Notes: generated from the sequence alone by a model not told the origin. Numbered from the stretch's first letter, positions 1 through 10,670 are shown. The stretch: 64,000 nucleotides of DNA from Tragulus kanchil (GCA_022376925.1 JAIOJX010000032.1:203666939-203730938), one strand, 5' to 3'. Numbers and translations: made by a program.

Positions 1-1504
1 CACTAAAGAAAAAGAAAAAAAAATGACACGAAACACCAAACCCCTGCTCATTGAGTGATCACCAACTCAGAGCTGAACATTTTTTTCAGACTTTTTTAAC
101 ACCCACCTCTGCAGTCAGATTCGAAAAGGAATTCGACTGAGATGCCTCTGAGATGCCACTGAGATGCTTCTCGGCTCGAGCGGACTCCTGTTGAGCTCGG
201 CGCCCTGTCTTGGGCCCCTGTAAGGAGAGATGAAGGGTGCTGCTGACTCAAACGTCTCAAAGCCACTATGAGGAAGACAATTCTGCCAAGGTAAGTAAGG
301 ATTGGATTTCTGATGACATAGCGGGTGGGGGGTAGGGTCTGAGCAACTTGAATATGTTCAGAAATGCTGCAAACCCTTAAACCAAAGCGCCCAAGGTCAG
401 TTCTATATGGTAGAACAGGATACTTATGTGTTGATCACAGTGTTTTGTTTTGTTTTTTTCCTTAATGGCCACAGCTCAGGAAGGCTATGGTCAAGGTTCC
501 CATGTCCCTACGCGGGGTTTTAGGAGGGCCTAATTCCGAAGATGCAGCTTGGCATGAAAATAGTTATCAAAAAGGGCGTTGTTGGGGGTGTGTGTGGAAA
601 TTCCATGGTAACTGAAACCAGAGACATACAGATAGCGTTTGCTTTGACGTATACGCTAATTGGATTTGCACTTACAGACATTAAAGGAAAGCTCTTACGA
701 GAATTTTGAGACATCAGCTTTGGAAATCAGAACACTTCAAATTCTGAGTCATCAAATGAACCATTTGCAGGTGTTTCCGAAAGCCCTCCTACAGTGTCTC
801 AAATGCCTCCCAGCACACACACAAGGCAGCATCTGGGCAGACTGGCAGGTGTTGAAATATTTGTATTTGTCTTTTTTTAAAAAAAAAAACAAAACAAAAC
901 AAAACAGTGTTACTGTAAGCACTTTGGTATCTCATGTGATGTAGCTTCATTTGATTTCACAATAATAGGGACTGGGATCGAGGCCATTTTACAAATGAGG
1001 TAACTGAGACTCAGGAAAGCAGTTAAGTGGCAGATAATTTTAAGAGCAAAATCCTGAAGGCTTTTTCTATGTCCTGCTGGAATTTCAGTTTTAAGATCTT
1101 CTAAGAACTGACTGCACCGATACACTGAGAGAAGTTACGTGAGAGCTACATAAACATCCTTATGTGGGGTTTACAAGTCAATCATTTAGGTTTCAGGGAT
1201 GACAGAAACAACCTTTCAGGCAATGAGCAGCTCCTTTTCTTCCCAAAGCAGACAATTCCACTTCTTTACCTATGGCTGTCCTTCTCCACGTATGATAACA
1301 TAGGGTATCTGAATATGGCATGTTATGTGGTATGACTGTGCTCAAACAAAACTTCAAGGATCTTGTCTCTGCTGTTTATAGACAGTTTCTCTTGTAATTG
1401 TCAACTATTTTAAAGTTTTAAACTTTTTGAAGACTCTATATTAAGTCCATAGGAATGACTGGTGGAGAAACTACATCACTACCTGGTTTTATTTATTTTA
1501 GAGT

Positions 1505-1665
1505 CTGTTTTTTACCCATCTTCATCCACCAGAACATAAGCTCCATGAGGGCAGGGGCTTAGTTGTTGTTGTTTGTTTTTTTTCCCACTGTTACATCTCT
1601 TGAACCTAGGACAATCAATGCCTGATACACAGAAGGAGCTCAATAAATATTTGTTGAATGAATAA
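1505..1665 (+). mobile_element. L2 LINE 3' end fragment
   Basis: The segment ends in the typical mammalian L2 tail, a 'gctcaataaatatttgttgaatga' type sequence preceded by a 'gcaggggctt...cctaggacaatcaatgcctgatacacag' stretch. It is diverged and old. The family call is by pattern memory only. Confidence 0.55.
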
Positions 1666-2023
1666 CTACACTCACATTCTCCCAGTACTAAAAAAGTACA
1701 CATATCAAGAAAGGCCTAGTGACATAATCTTCTCCTTGGTCAGTCAAGCAACCTGCTTCTTTCTAGAACAATTTGCTTCCATTCCTCCTATCTCCTCTCT
1801 AGCAACTTGGAGGCTATCCGATGTTACTAGAGCACTTCAAAACATGTAGAGACTCCACAGCAAAAACTAAAGACTTCTGGGCCAATCTTCAGTGATGGTG
1901 ATCTTTGATAATTTTAAAGGTAAAAAGTATTGGTGAGGCTCGGTGAGGCCATGGTGGAATTAAGGCGCACATACACACTGAACCTGGGGCTTGAACCTAA
2001 CTCAGTTATTTATATATATGTGC

Positions 2024-2162
2024 GAATTCGCTTCAGTCGTGTCCAACTCTTTGCAACCCCATGGACTGTAGCCCGCCAGGCTCCTCTATCCATGGGATTT
2101 CCCAGGCAAGAATACTTGTGTGGGTTGCCATGTCCTCCTCCTGGGGATCTTCCTGACCCCGG
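2024..2162 (-). mobile_element. Bov-tA/BOV-A2 SINE fragment
   Basis: The reverse-oriented ruminant tRNA-derived SINE body is recognisable from 'gtccaactctttgcaacccc', 'gtagcccgccaggctcctc' and 'caggcaagaatac'. The left and right ends are truncated. This element class is specific to ruminants and supports the taxonomic call. Confidence 0.85.
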
Positions 2163-2964
2163 GATATAACTTTGGGTAAATCGCAGCCTCAGAAGCAACA
2201 GTAGTTAACCTCTTTTAACAACTCAGCATACACCAGTCACTATGTTAAATGCTTTCCAGGCACATCTCATTTCTCCTTGCTGCAACTGCTAAAGGAGACA
2301 TAAATCTCCATTCTAGGGATAAGGAAATCGAGGTTCTGAGATGTTAACTGTCTTTAACCCATGCAACAGCTTTATACTCCTGTGACTTCTGGGCTCCCTA
2401 CCTCGCCCCCAGCCACTCCCCGACTCTATAAAACTGAGGGAACGCCCAGCTCCCCTGGGGATTAGTGGAAAGAAAGGCCCTCCCTAACTCCTTCCTTCTG
2501 TACATGCTGAAAACAGGACGGTTTCTACATTAACTTCTGGCAGAACATGGTCCAAGGGAAAAGCTCTATGCTGAGTGCAAGCGTGACTCTAGGCACGGCC
2601 CCTCCAGTCACCCTCAGATCTGTCCATCTTAGGGAAGCTGGCACTTGGCGCTCCAGAGAGCGGAGAGAAGCCGGGAATTCTCCCACCCTTTTCAGAGGCC
2701 GGCGGGGCCAGGATCTGTTTTTCGTTGTGAGAGAATTTTAATGAAAGTAAACCCTACGCCGACTGCGGAGGAGCTCACCGCTGCCCAGGGGCGGGGCGAG
2801 AGAGGCCGCCTCCTCCCCGGCCTCACCGCCTCAGGGCCCAGAGCTCGCGGGCTCGGACTGCCAGGGACAGGCCGGGCCGAGGCGGCTCAGGGAAGCGGAA
2901 CTGGCGGGGTCGCCCCTCCCCACCCACTAATTCCTGGCCCCAGTCCCCCCGAGTCAGTCCTCAC

Positions 2965-3018
2965 GGAGGTGGCCGAGCCGCGACACCAATCTTCGTCTAG
3001 CTCCAGCAAGTCCTCCAT
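2965..3018 (-). CDS. IFT43: IFT43 coding exon 1 (intraflagellar transport protein 43)
   Basis: IFT43 is a small subunit of the IFT-A complex, which drives retrograde transport in cilia. On the reverse strand an ATG at 3018-3016 opens 18 codons reading MEDLLELDEDWCRGSATS, followed directly by a consensus donor (GTGAGG, GT at 2964-2963). The human protein, as I recall it, begins MEDLLDLDEELRYSLATS with the same 18-residue first exon and the same phase 0. The exon is too short to stand out as an ORF. Its place, head-to-head with TGFB3 and about 5 kb away once duplications are removed, matches human 14q24 gene order. The 'DWCRG' stretch differs from human 'ELRYS', so the identification rests on the N-terminal MEDLL-LDE, the final ATS, the splice phase and synteny. 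Confidence 0.85.
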
Positions 3019-3031
3019 CTCTGCGCCTGCC

Positions 3032-3047
3032 TGACGTCACTTCCTGG
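3032..3047 (-). promoter_or_regulatory. IFT43: ETS-CRE composite site upstream of IFT43
   Basis: The + strand reads TGACGTCACTTCCTGG; in reverse it is an ETS core (GGAAGTG) fused to a full CRE. Such composite sites are typical of CpG-island promoters bound by GABP/ETS and ATF/CREB factors. It lies immediately upstream of the IFT43 start codon, so it may also be within the 5' UTR. Binding is inferred. Confidence 0.6.
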
Positions 3048-3934
3048 AAACCCAGCAGCTCCGTCGCGTCCCTGACGACGGCTCCGCCCTTCTATCCCAG
3101 GACTTAAAGGGTCCGCTTCATTGTTCCTGGAGTGTCTGTGCCATCCTCAAATTTAAACCACATCTTTCCTAAACCTGCCCTTTTTTGACGTTCGGAAGAA
3201 ATCTCCAGATACTAAATCCTGATAAGAGTGCTCCTGTGGGACAGTGGAAAATTTTAGTCTTTAGAAACTGCCTACATCTGTAGCTCTGTTCAAATACATA
3301 AATTTTCTAGTGCGAAGCACTACTATTAACAGTAGTAATTATTCTGATCCCTTTCATGTGTACAGCTCTTGTCAATGTACAGAGGACCTTCTCAATTATT
3401 AGCTCACGGGAAAGGCAATAAGCAAGATAAGTTATACTGTGTCCATTGGACACACGAAAAACAGGCACCCAGAGGGTTGGTGCTAATAAATGGTTTATAA
3501 TGAAAAGTGTAATATGCATAATCTCTGCCTTCAAGAGCCTGACAGAGCAGTTGAACCAACACATCAAATACCTAAGTATCAATAACTTTCCAAAGTACAG
3601 ACAATCCCTCTAAGACCTCATGAAGTGAGCAAAAGTAGTATCATTACTCAACAATTGAAGACACTCAGGTGCCAAGCAATACCTTGCCAAGCTTTTCTGA
3701 TACCAGGTCATACTGGTATTTTTCTCTAGCACGCATTACTGGGTCTCCTGGGCCAGCAGAAGAAGATAGCCCCCAAATTCCCAGCCTAATGGGACCAGCA
3801 AGTTGAGTTTTCATTGACTCTACATGTAAGATTTCCTACATCAATAGGACTGACCAGTCCCTGGTACTGGGGATTCCCAGCTGGGCCCCCTGAACATGAA
3901 CAGTGTCCCCAACATCATCATGAGAGTAAGGCTT

Positions 3935-4078
3935 GGTTGGCGGTTTAGTCGTTAAGTCATGTCCAGGGGATTTTTTTCAGGCAAGAATACTGAAATGGGT
4001 TGCCATTTCCCCCAACCCGAGATTCGAACCCTGATCTCCTGCATTACAGGCAGAGTCTTTACCGCCTGAGCTATGAGG
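3935..4078 (-). mobile_element. Bov-tA SINE with internal deletion
   Basis: Reverse-oriented SINE. The 'gtttagtcgttaagtcatgtcc' head runs directly into the 'caggcaagaatactgaaatggg' body and the 'cagagtctttaccgcctgagc' tRNA-like end, so the central 'gactctttg...ctgtccatgg' portion is missing. Confidence 0.8.
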
Positions 4079-4349
4079 CTTAGATGACTTCTAAAAAGCA
4101 AGAAGGACGTGTAAGAGAGATTAGCGACTCTAAACCTGGAATGCAGGATTTCTTCAATCCCTTATTACTGATTAGGCTCAACCATTTATCCACACATGTT
4201 TACTGGGTAGGGTTATGTGTTTGCATGCCTGTGACAACAACACTGCTGCCCGGAAGTCAGAAGAGTTGAAGCCTCATCCTGGCTCGGCTGATGCCTACCT
4301 GTGTAGCCAGGCAGAGCCCTTTCTGAGCCTCTACTTCTTCCCTTCTAGT

Positions 4350-4911
4350 GCATGTGTGCACGTTAAGTTGCTTCTGTCCTGTCTGATTCTTTGCAACACT
4401 ATGGGCTAGCCTGTCAGGCTCCTCTGGCCCTGGGATTCTTCAGTCAAGAATACTGTAGTGTGGGCTTCCCTGTTGGTCCAGTGGGTAAGGACACCGCCTT
4501 GCACTGCAAGGGGCACCGGTTCGAGCCCTGGCCTGGGAAAATCTTAACGTGCTGCGGAGCGGCTGGACCAATGTGTCCAATTACCGAGCCGGAGCTCTGG
4601 AGCGCATGCGCCTGGAGCCGGGGCTCTGCGACAACAGAGGCCACCGCGATGGGAGGCCCACACGGGCCAAAAGAACAAAGATGAATGAAAATAGACAAAT
4701 GAAAGACCAATAGAAGTGGCCCGCCTGCTTCCCTCCTTCCCCACCCCACCTCCCCAAAATAAATAAATAAATAAATCTTAAAAAAAAAAAAAAAAGTACT
4801 GTAGTGGATTGCCGTTTCCTTCTCCAGGGGAACTTCCCGACCCAAGGATTGAACCGAGTCTCCTGCGTTAGCAGGCAAGTTCTTAACCAATAGCACCACC
4901 TGGGAAGCCCC
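4350..4911 (-). mobile_element. BOV-A2 SINE split by a younger SINE
   Basis: The two halves of a reverse-oriented BOV-A2 (4350-4460 and 4797-4911) flank a forward-oriented CHR/ART2-type SINE. The second half resumes at the base where the first stops and ends in the usual 'cacctgggaagcccc' tRNA-like head. Confidence 0.85.
4461..4796 (+). mobile_element. CHR/ART2-type tRNA-derived SINE, nested
   Basis: It begins with 'gggcttccctgttggtccag', carries the B-box-like 'ggttcgagccctgg', and ends in an AAATA-rich and poly-A tail. It is flanked by a perfect 10-base target-site duplication (TACTGTAGTG at 4451-4460 and 4797-4806), so it inserted into the older BOV-A2. Confidence 0.88.
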
Positions 4912-4950
4912 CCTTGTAATGATTCTTAGAGATTATCCCTAAAACCTTTT

Positions 4951-7005
4951 ACTCACAAGCTCTGATTCTCAGTGAGAATACTACTCAGATAGATTTTAAC
5001 CTAAAGAAGCATTTACTGCCAAAGATCCAAGTTGGATGAAATACAGGCTCCAGTGAAGCTCTTTTTCCCTTCTTCCATGGTGCCAGCTGAGGAAAAAAGG
5101 GATTTATCTTAGGATTTTCCCATTTCTTGTGATCTCTATTAAACAGTAATCAATATGGAGACTGCAAAGAATAAGAGTTTTATTGAGGAGCTGGGGGTAT
5201 GAAGAATTGCTATTAGGGAGACAAAGATTCTGGTAAAATCAAGAGTCTTCCAGGGAAGATGAAGGGACTGGAAAAGCAAAACGAAGCTGTTCTCTGACGC
5301 AAGAAAGGAAATATTTGTCCTTAAGGAAGCCCCAGTTGTTTTAGAGTAAGGGTCTGATGCAAAGAGCCAATTCATGGGATGTTACAGAGCCCCTGTTTGA
5401 GATCCCTTAGTCTCACAGCAAATTCCCATTGATTATCTATTTTACATATGGTAATGTAAGTTTCCTGGCAACTCTTTCCATACATCTCACCTACTCCTCC
5501 CTCCTCCCAATGTCCATAAGTCTGTTGTGCCAATTCATTGGAAAAGAACCTGATGCTGGGAAAGACTGAGGGAGGAGGAAAAGGGGTCGACAGAGGGTGA
5601 GATGGTTGGATGGAATCATCAATTCAATGGACATGAGTTTGAGCAAACTGTGGGAAATAGTGAAGGACAGAAAAGCCTTGCGTGCTGTAGTCGGTAGAGT
5701 CGGACACAACTGAGGGACTGAACAACAACAACTGATAAGTAGGCAGACTGCCACAGGCAACTAAACAGTACGGGTCTGGAATCTCTGGCAGGTCTTCTGG
5801 ATGCCTTCATTAGCACAATAAGTGGTCAAAGGTCAGGTTTTATCCAGGCTGAAGCTCGCATAGTTCCTACTTTCTTAGTGGCCTTCTGGTTCCATTTTAG
5901 GGAGCTCTGTGGCAGTACTGACTCCATTTCTATTTTCTTTCCACTGTCCCACATCACCACCAACTTCCCAACCTTCACTCACAAGCTCTGATTCTCAGTG
6001 AGAATACTACTCAGATAGATTTTAACCTGAAGAAGCATTTACTGCCAAAGATCCAAGTTGGATGAAATACAGGCTCCAGTGAAGCTCTTTTTCCCTTCTT
6101 CCATGGTGCCAGCTGAGGAAAAAAGGGATTTATCTTAGGATTTTCCCATTTCTTGTGATCTCTATTAAACAGTAATCAATATGGAGACTGCAAAGAATAA
6201 GAGTTTTATTGAGGAGCTGGGGGTATGAAGAATTGCTATTAGGGAGACAAAGATTCTGGTAAAATCAAGAGTCTTCCAGGGAAGATGAAGGGACTGGAAA
6301 AGCAAAACGAAGCTGTTCTCTGACGCAAGAAAGGAAATATTTGTCCTTAAGGAAGCCCCAGTTGTTTTAGAGTAAGGGTCTGATGCAAAGAGCCAATTCA
6401 TGGGATGTTACAGAGCCCCTGTTTGAGATCCCTTAGTCTCACAGCAAATTCCCATTGATTATCTATTTTACATATGGTAATGTAAGTTTCCTGGCAACTC
6501 TTTCCATACATCTCACCTACTCCTCCCTCCTCCCAATGTCCATAAGTCTGTTGTGCCAATTCATTGGAAAAGACCCTGATGCTGGGAAAGACTGAGGGGA
6601 GGAGGAAAAGGGGTCGACAGAGGGTGAGATGGTTGGATGGAATCATCAATTCAATGGACATGAGTTTGAGCAAACTGTGGGAAATAGTGAAGGACAGAAA
6701 AGCCTTGCGTGCTGTAGTCGGTAGAGTCGGACACAACTGAGGGACTGAACAACAACAACTGATAAGTAGGCAGACTGCCACAGGCAACTAAACAGTACGG
6801 GTCTGGAATCTCTGGCAGGTCTTCTGGATGCCTTCATTAGCACAATAAGTGGTCAAAGGTCAGGTTTTATCCAGGCTGAAGCTCGCATAGTTCCTACTTT
6901 CTTAGTGGCCTTCTGGTTCCATTTTAGGGAGCTCTGTGGCAGTACTGACTCCATTTCTATTTTCTTTCCACTGTCCCACATCACCACCAACTTCCCAACC
7001 TTCAC
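4951..7005 (+). repeat. Tandem duplication 1 (about 1027 bp, junction near 5978)
   Basis: Positions 4951-5978 are repeated directly at 5979-7005 with only scattered differences, such as 'aagaacctg' versus 'aagaccctg' and one G more in a G-run. The junction shows a few bases of shared sequence (ACTCAC). It is the first of 21 duplications of similar size and is read as an unmerged contig overlap. Confidence 0.93.
5531..5733 (+). mobile_element. RTE-BovB 3' end fragment
   Basis: The signature 'cattggaaaagaacctgatgctgggaaag', 'gagatggttggatgg' and 'cggacacaactgaggg' of the BovB LINE 3' region is visible in forward orientation. A second copy at 6557-6760 comes only from tandem duplication 1. Confidence 0.85.
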
Positions 7006-7063
7006 TCTCACATCTTCCCCAAATTCCTGAAAGCAAAAGGTGCTCACTCAGGGAAGAAAGAAG

Positions 7064-7200
7064 CTCTGAAACGGTGGCTTCCAAACCACCCCAGGCACCT
7101 GAGTCACCTGTGAAGTTTGTTAAAAATACATGTGTCAGAGCCCCCTCCCTGTAGACTGATTGGCAGAGGTGGAGTCCAGAAGGATGTAACTTTAATAACT
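7064..7200 (-). mobile_element. MER5-type hAT-Charlie remnant
   Basis: The 'ggtggcttccaaacca...cacctgtgaagtttgttaaaaatac...gtggagtccagaagg' pattern is typical of MER5 nonautonomous hAT elements. The copy at 8168-8304 derives from tandem duplication 2. Strand is uncertain. Confidence 0.5.
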
Positions 7201-7204
7201 TTCC

Positions 7205-7510
7205 CTCCCATCCTGCAAGTATTTATCTAAAGGTCTCAGGAAGGCCTTCTCTGATTTTAAATTGCAACATCCTGTCCACCTGGGCTCTCCCTCTTCTTCT
7301 CTGCTTTATTTTCCACCATGGCGCTCACCTTTTATCAAACTACATTATGCACATATTTAGTTCACTTATTGCCTTCCCCAGGGCCCCACCTCCACTTCTT
7401 GAATATAAAGGCCTTAAGGAGATGATTTTGTTTGCTTTGTTCACTGCTTCATCCACAGAGCCTAGGACAGTGTCTGGCAGACAGGCGATGTCAAAAACAT
7501 TGTTCAAATG
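7205..7510 (+). mobile_element. L2 LINE fragment
   Basis: It is recognisable by the stretch 'ttgcctcccccagggcc...' type text leading to 'gcttcatccacagagcctaggacagtgtctggcag', the usual L2 3' motif. The copy at 8309-8614 is from duplication 2. Confidence 0.5.
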
Positions 7511-8999
7511 ATGATAGAATTTTGGAGGAACTAGAGCACAGTATTTAAGTGTATAGACACTGGCAATAGACTTCCTGGGTCCAAATTTCAGTGGACACCT
7601 CCTGATTATATGCCCTAAAAGTAATTCAAACTCAAGTTACTTTAACTTTTAACACCTAGGATGCTTCATTTCTTATGCAAATAAAAATAATGTCTTCCCC
7701 AAACCAGAGAGTCCTTGTTCAATCTCACCTCCACCACTCACAAGCAATGTAGCCTCTTAAATAGGTCTAAGCCTCAGTTTCCTCAACTTAGCCCTGGGGG
7801 TGCAGAGAAGGTCCCTTCAGTTAAAGTCTTAGGATCCAGGTCAGGAAGGCTGGGGCGAGACGGGATGGGGTAGCTGGAGCAACACTAATTCCCAGAAAAG
7901 TGTTCAATTCGGAGACTATCCCGTCGGGGCGGGGAAAGGGATGTGGAAAGGCGCGGGCGCTGTGCCTTGCCCTCCCAAGCTTTTGATGAGAAACGACCTA
8001 GAAACTTAGGCTGCGAAAAGAACGATTTTAGGGAGCTCTGTGGCAGTACTGACTCCATTTCTATTTTCTTTCCACTGTCCCACATCACCACCAACTTCCC
8101 AACCTTCACTCTCACATCTTCCCCAAATTCCTGAAAGCAAAAGGTGCTCACTCAGGGAAGAAAGAAGCTCTGAAACGGTGGCTTCCAAACCACCCCAGGC
8201 ACCTGAGTCACCTGTGAAGTTTGTTAAAAATACATGTGTCAGAGCCCCCTCCCTGTAGACTGATTGGCAGAGGTGGAGTCCAGAAGGATGTAACTTTAAT
8301 AACTTTCCCTCCCATCCTGCAAGTATTTATCTAAAGGTCTCAGGAAGGCCTTCTCTGATTTTAAATTGCAACATCCTGTCCACCTGGGCTCTCCCTCTTC
8401 TTCTCTGCTTTATTTTCCACCATGGCGCTCACCTTTTATCAAACTACATTATGCACATATTTAGTTCACTTATTGCCTTCCCCAGGGCCCCACCTCCACT
8501 TCTTGAATATAAAGGCCTTAAGGAGATGATTTTGTTTGCTTTGTTCACTGCTTCATCCACAGAGCCTAGGACAGTGTCTGGCAGACAGGCGATGTCAAAA
8601 ACATTGTTCAAATGATGATAGAATTTTGGAGGAACTAGAGCACAGTATTTAAGTGTATAGACACTGGCAATAGACTTCCTGGGTCCAAATTTCAGTGGAC
8701 ACCTCCTGATTATATGCCCTAAAAGTAATTCAAACTCAAGTTACTTTAACTTTTAACACCTAGGATGCTTCATTTCTTATGCAAATAAAAATAATGTCTT
8801 CCCCAAACCAGAGAGTCCTTGTTCAATCTCACCTCCACCACTCACAAGCAATGTAGCCTCTTAAATAGGTCTAAGCCTCAGTTTCCTCAACTTAGCCCTG
8901 GGGGTGCAGAGAAGGTCCCTTCAGTTAAAGTCTTAGGATCCAGGTCAGGAAGGCTGGGGCGAGACGGGATGGGGTAGCTGGAGCAACACTAATTCCCAG

Positions 9000-10130
9000 A
9001 AAAGTGTTCAATTCGGAGACTATCCCGTCGGGGCGGGGAAAGGGATGTGGAAAGGGCGCGGGCGCTGTGCCTTGCCCTCCCCAAGCTTTTGATGAGAAAC
9101 GACCTAGAAACTTAGGCTGCGAAAAAGAACGGAAAGCAGAGGAAAAAACCCTCCCCTCACCCATCTGGGAAATGGGTTCGGGCCAACTGCTGACTCCGCG
9201 CTGGCTGGCGCAGCTCCCCGCGGAACCCTCGGCGGGAAGGGAGGCGGCGAACATCTGGAGGACATTTCTGCGAGAGCGACTGCGGAGCGGGGCTCCGGGA
9301 AGCGAGAGGTGCACTTGTACGCACGTCGGGCCGAGCGAGGGGCTGTTCCCCAGGGCCCCCGGTGGTGGTTTTCTCTCCGTCTTTCGCAGCCCTTCTCCCC
9401 GGGCCCCCAGCCTCGCCCTCCAGCCCTCTCGGCCTTCCAGGCTCCGATACACGGAGCCTGCTTCACTGGCGGTCTCGCCTCGCCAGAGGGCACCCTCGAT
9501 CTGCCGGAAAACGCCACCATTTTTCAATGCTCCTGGAGCATCTCCAAGCTTCCGGGAGCCACCCGACTCCAGTCTTGTCAATGAAGAATCGGGGCCAGGA
9601 TCGCCGCGGGGCTAAGCCCAATTCCAATCCCGCTCCCAGGCCGGGCGTCACCCCCACACCCCTCGAGGGTGGGCACGACCGCCCCTTCCCAGGCTCCTGC
9701 CCGGGGTCCTGCCAGGCCTGGGGATGGGGGGCGGCCCGGTCCGGGGGCGCCTGGGAGGGGGCGAGAGACCCGCCGAGCGGAGGACGGACTGACAGCTGGC
9801 GAGAGGGCGAAGGAGTTAGGGGAGAAGGAGGGAGGGGATTCATCGGAGTAACTTTCCAGAAAAACAGTCAACGTGTAGCCGGAGTGACTCCAAGAGGGGA
9901 AAAAAAGTTCAGTTACCACGTCGATCGAAAGTATTTTTCAAATGGGCTCGGCTTTTCCTGTGCCTGTTTAAAACATTAAAATCGTGCAGCAAAGGAGCCT
10001 GCGTTCGCTGGCCCCTCCCCCCACCCACTCCACCCCCCCACTTCTCCTCGCCCCCTCCTCGCCGCCCCCCTCCCCGGGCCAGAAACGTCATGGGAGAGAG
10101 GTATAAAATTTCAGCAGAGAGAAATAGAGA
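9000..10130 (+). promoter_or_regulatory. TGFB3: TGFB3 CpG-island promoter
   Basis: This is a GC- and CpG-rich block of about 1.1 kb ending at the TATA box, with pyrimidine- and purine-rich tracts and C-rich GC-box-like runs at 10010-10075. Long open frames on both strands are expected in such sequence and are not taken as genes. The first part of the island, about 7.85-8.02 kb, is also present as a duplicate. Confidence 0.75.
10085..10108 (+). promoter_or_regulatory. TGFB3: TGFB3 core promoter: CRE half-site and TATA box
   Basis: ACGTCA at 10085-10090 is followed by TATAAAA at 10102-10108. Human TGFB3 has the same TATA box with a closely upstream CRE half-site, and the flanking bases match my memory of the human promoter closely. 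Transcription is expected to start about 25-30 bases downstream, near 10130-10135. Confidence 0.82.
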
Positions 10131-10145
10131 AAGCAGTGTGTGTGC

Positions 10146-10151
10146 ATGTGA
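10146..10151 (+). other. TGFB3: Minimal start-stop uORF (ATGTGA)
   Basis: The first ATG downstream of the predicted cap site is directly followed by TGA. Start-stop elements can stall initiating ribosomes. The human leader, as I recall it, has TGT rather than TGA here, so this may be lineage-specific. Confidence 0.5.
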
Positions 10152-10263
10152 GTGTGTGTGAGAGAGGGAGAGGAGCTTGCGGGAGAGGGAGAGGCAAAGG
10201 GAGAGGGAGAGAGAAGCTGGAGGGAGAGAAAGGGAGGGAATCAGCAAAGCCAAGTCCAAGGGC

Positions 10264-10287
10264 ATGAGCAAGAGAGGCGAGAGATAG
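10264..10287 (+). other. TGFB3: Seven-codon uORF in TGFB3 leader
   Basis: ATG at 10264 opens MSKRGER and stops at TAG 10285-10287. No functional evidence is available from sequence; it is one of several short upstream frames in the leader. Confidence 0.5.
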
Positions 10288-10370
10288 GGGAAGAAGCCTG
10301 AGAAAGAAGGAATAACAGCTCTCCGGAGGAGGCGTGCAGTGAACTGGCTTCTATTTTATTTGTCTTTTCT

Positions 10371-10390
10371 TTCTTTCTTTCTTTCTTTTT
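10371..10390 (+). repeat. (TTTC)n microsatellite in TGFB3 leader
   Basis: There are about five CTTT units in the transcribed leader, within a pyrimidine-rich stretch that is also present in human. It is likely polymorphic in length. Confidence 0.8.
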
Positions 10391-10488
10391 CCTTTTTTTT
10401 CAAAGAGAATCAGGGAACAGAAGCAGTGGCCGAGGGAGAAGACACGCGGAGGTGCTGGTGACCTGGGCATCCAAGTGGATTATCGGGG

Positions 10489-10584
10489 ATGCTCTCCAGG
10501 GGCTATCCCCTCTGCCTTCCAATTGCACATAAGCCCACATCCCAGCCAATGAAGATGAGAGGCAGCGTGAACAGAGTCATTTAG
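10489..10584 (+). other. TGFB3: uORF containing the conserved 11-codon TGFB3 uORF
   Basis: ATG at 10549 starts MKMRGSVNRVI and ends at TAG 10582-10584. This corresponds to the 11-codon human uORF (MKTRGSVNKVI, from memory), which is known in the literature as part of the inhibitory leader. Here an additional in-frame ATG at 10489 extends the frame to 31 codons. Which ATG is used cannot be told from sequence. Confidence 0.65.
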
Positions 10585-10619
10585 AAAGCCCCTGAGGAAG
10601 TGTAAACAAAAGAGAAAGC

Positions 10620-10670
10620 ATGAATGGTGGGCTTGAGAGACAAGTGTGTCTTGTGCTGCCCCCACCTTGA
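10620..10670 (+). other. TGFB3: 16-codon uORF in TGFB3 leader
   Basis: ATG at 10620 opens MNGGLERQVCLVLPPP and stops in 'ccttga' near 10670. A second overlapping ATG four bases downstream is in another frame. It is part of the uORF series of the leader. Confidence 0.45.

Larger units (their letters stand above)
1..2964 (-). other. IFT43: IFT43 intron 1 (partial)
   Basis: This stretch lies downstream of the IFT43 exon 1 splice donor on the reverse strand, so it is inferred to be intronic. I see no coding exon in it; the short open frames have no family features. It holds an L2 tail near 1.5-1.65 kb and a reverse-oriented Bov-tA SINE near 2.02-2.16 kb. The rest looks like unique, AT-leaning intronic DNA. 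The remaining IFT43 exons would lie beyond the left edge of the window. Confidence 0.6.
2640..3110 (-). promoter_or_regulatory. IFT43: CpG-island promoter of IFT43
   Basis: This is a GC- and CpG-rich island between AT-leaning flanks, centred on IFT43 exon 1. A palindromic CRE (TGACGTCA) at 3032-3039 sits 14 bases upstream of the reverse-strand start codon. It overlaps an ETS-type GGAAGTG motif, giving the composite GGAAGTGACGTCA on the reverse strand. No TATA box is visible, as expected for a housekeeping or ciliary gene. The transcription start is not resolved from sequence. Confidence 0.7.
3111..4951. other. Intergenic DNA between IFT43 and TGFB3, no gene seen
   Basis: Unique intergenic sequence runs to about 3.93 kb, followed by a cluster of ruminant SINEs to about 4.91 kb. 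No coding exon with splice signals was recognised. It is part of the divergent IFT43-TGFB3 intergenic interval. Confidence 0.6.
6921..9131 (+). repeat. Tandem duplication 2 (1104 bp, junction near 8024)
   Basis: Positions 6921-8024 recur at 8025-9131. The join is at 'gaacg|attttaggg', while the second copy continues 'gaacg|gaaagc'. Its left 85 bases also belong to duplication 1, so that segment is present three times (about 5894, 6921 and 8025). Confidence 0.93.

Noticed and set aside
8925..9979. Long open frames of 120-218 codons on both strands in the CpG island
   Set aside because: High GC lowers stop frequency; the frames overlap on both strands, have no family features, and lie upstream of the TATA box in promoter sequence.
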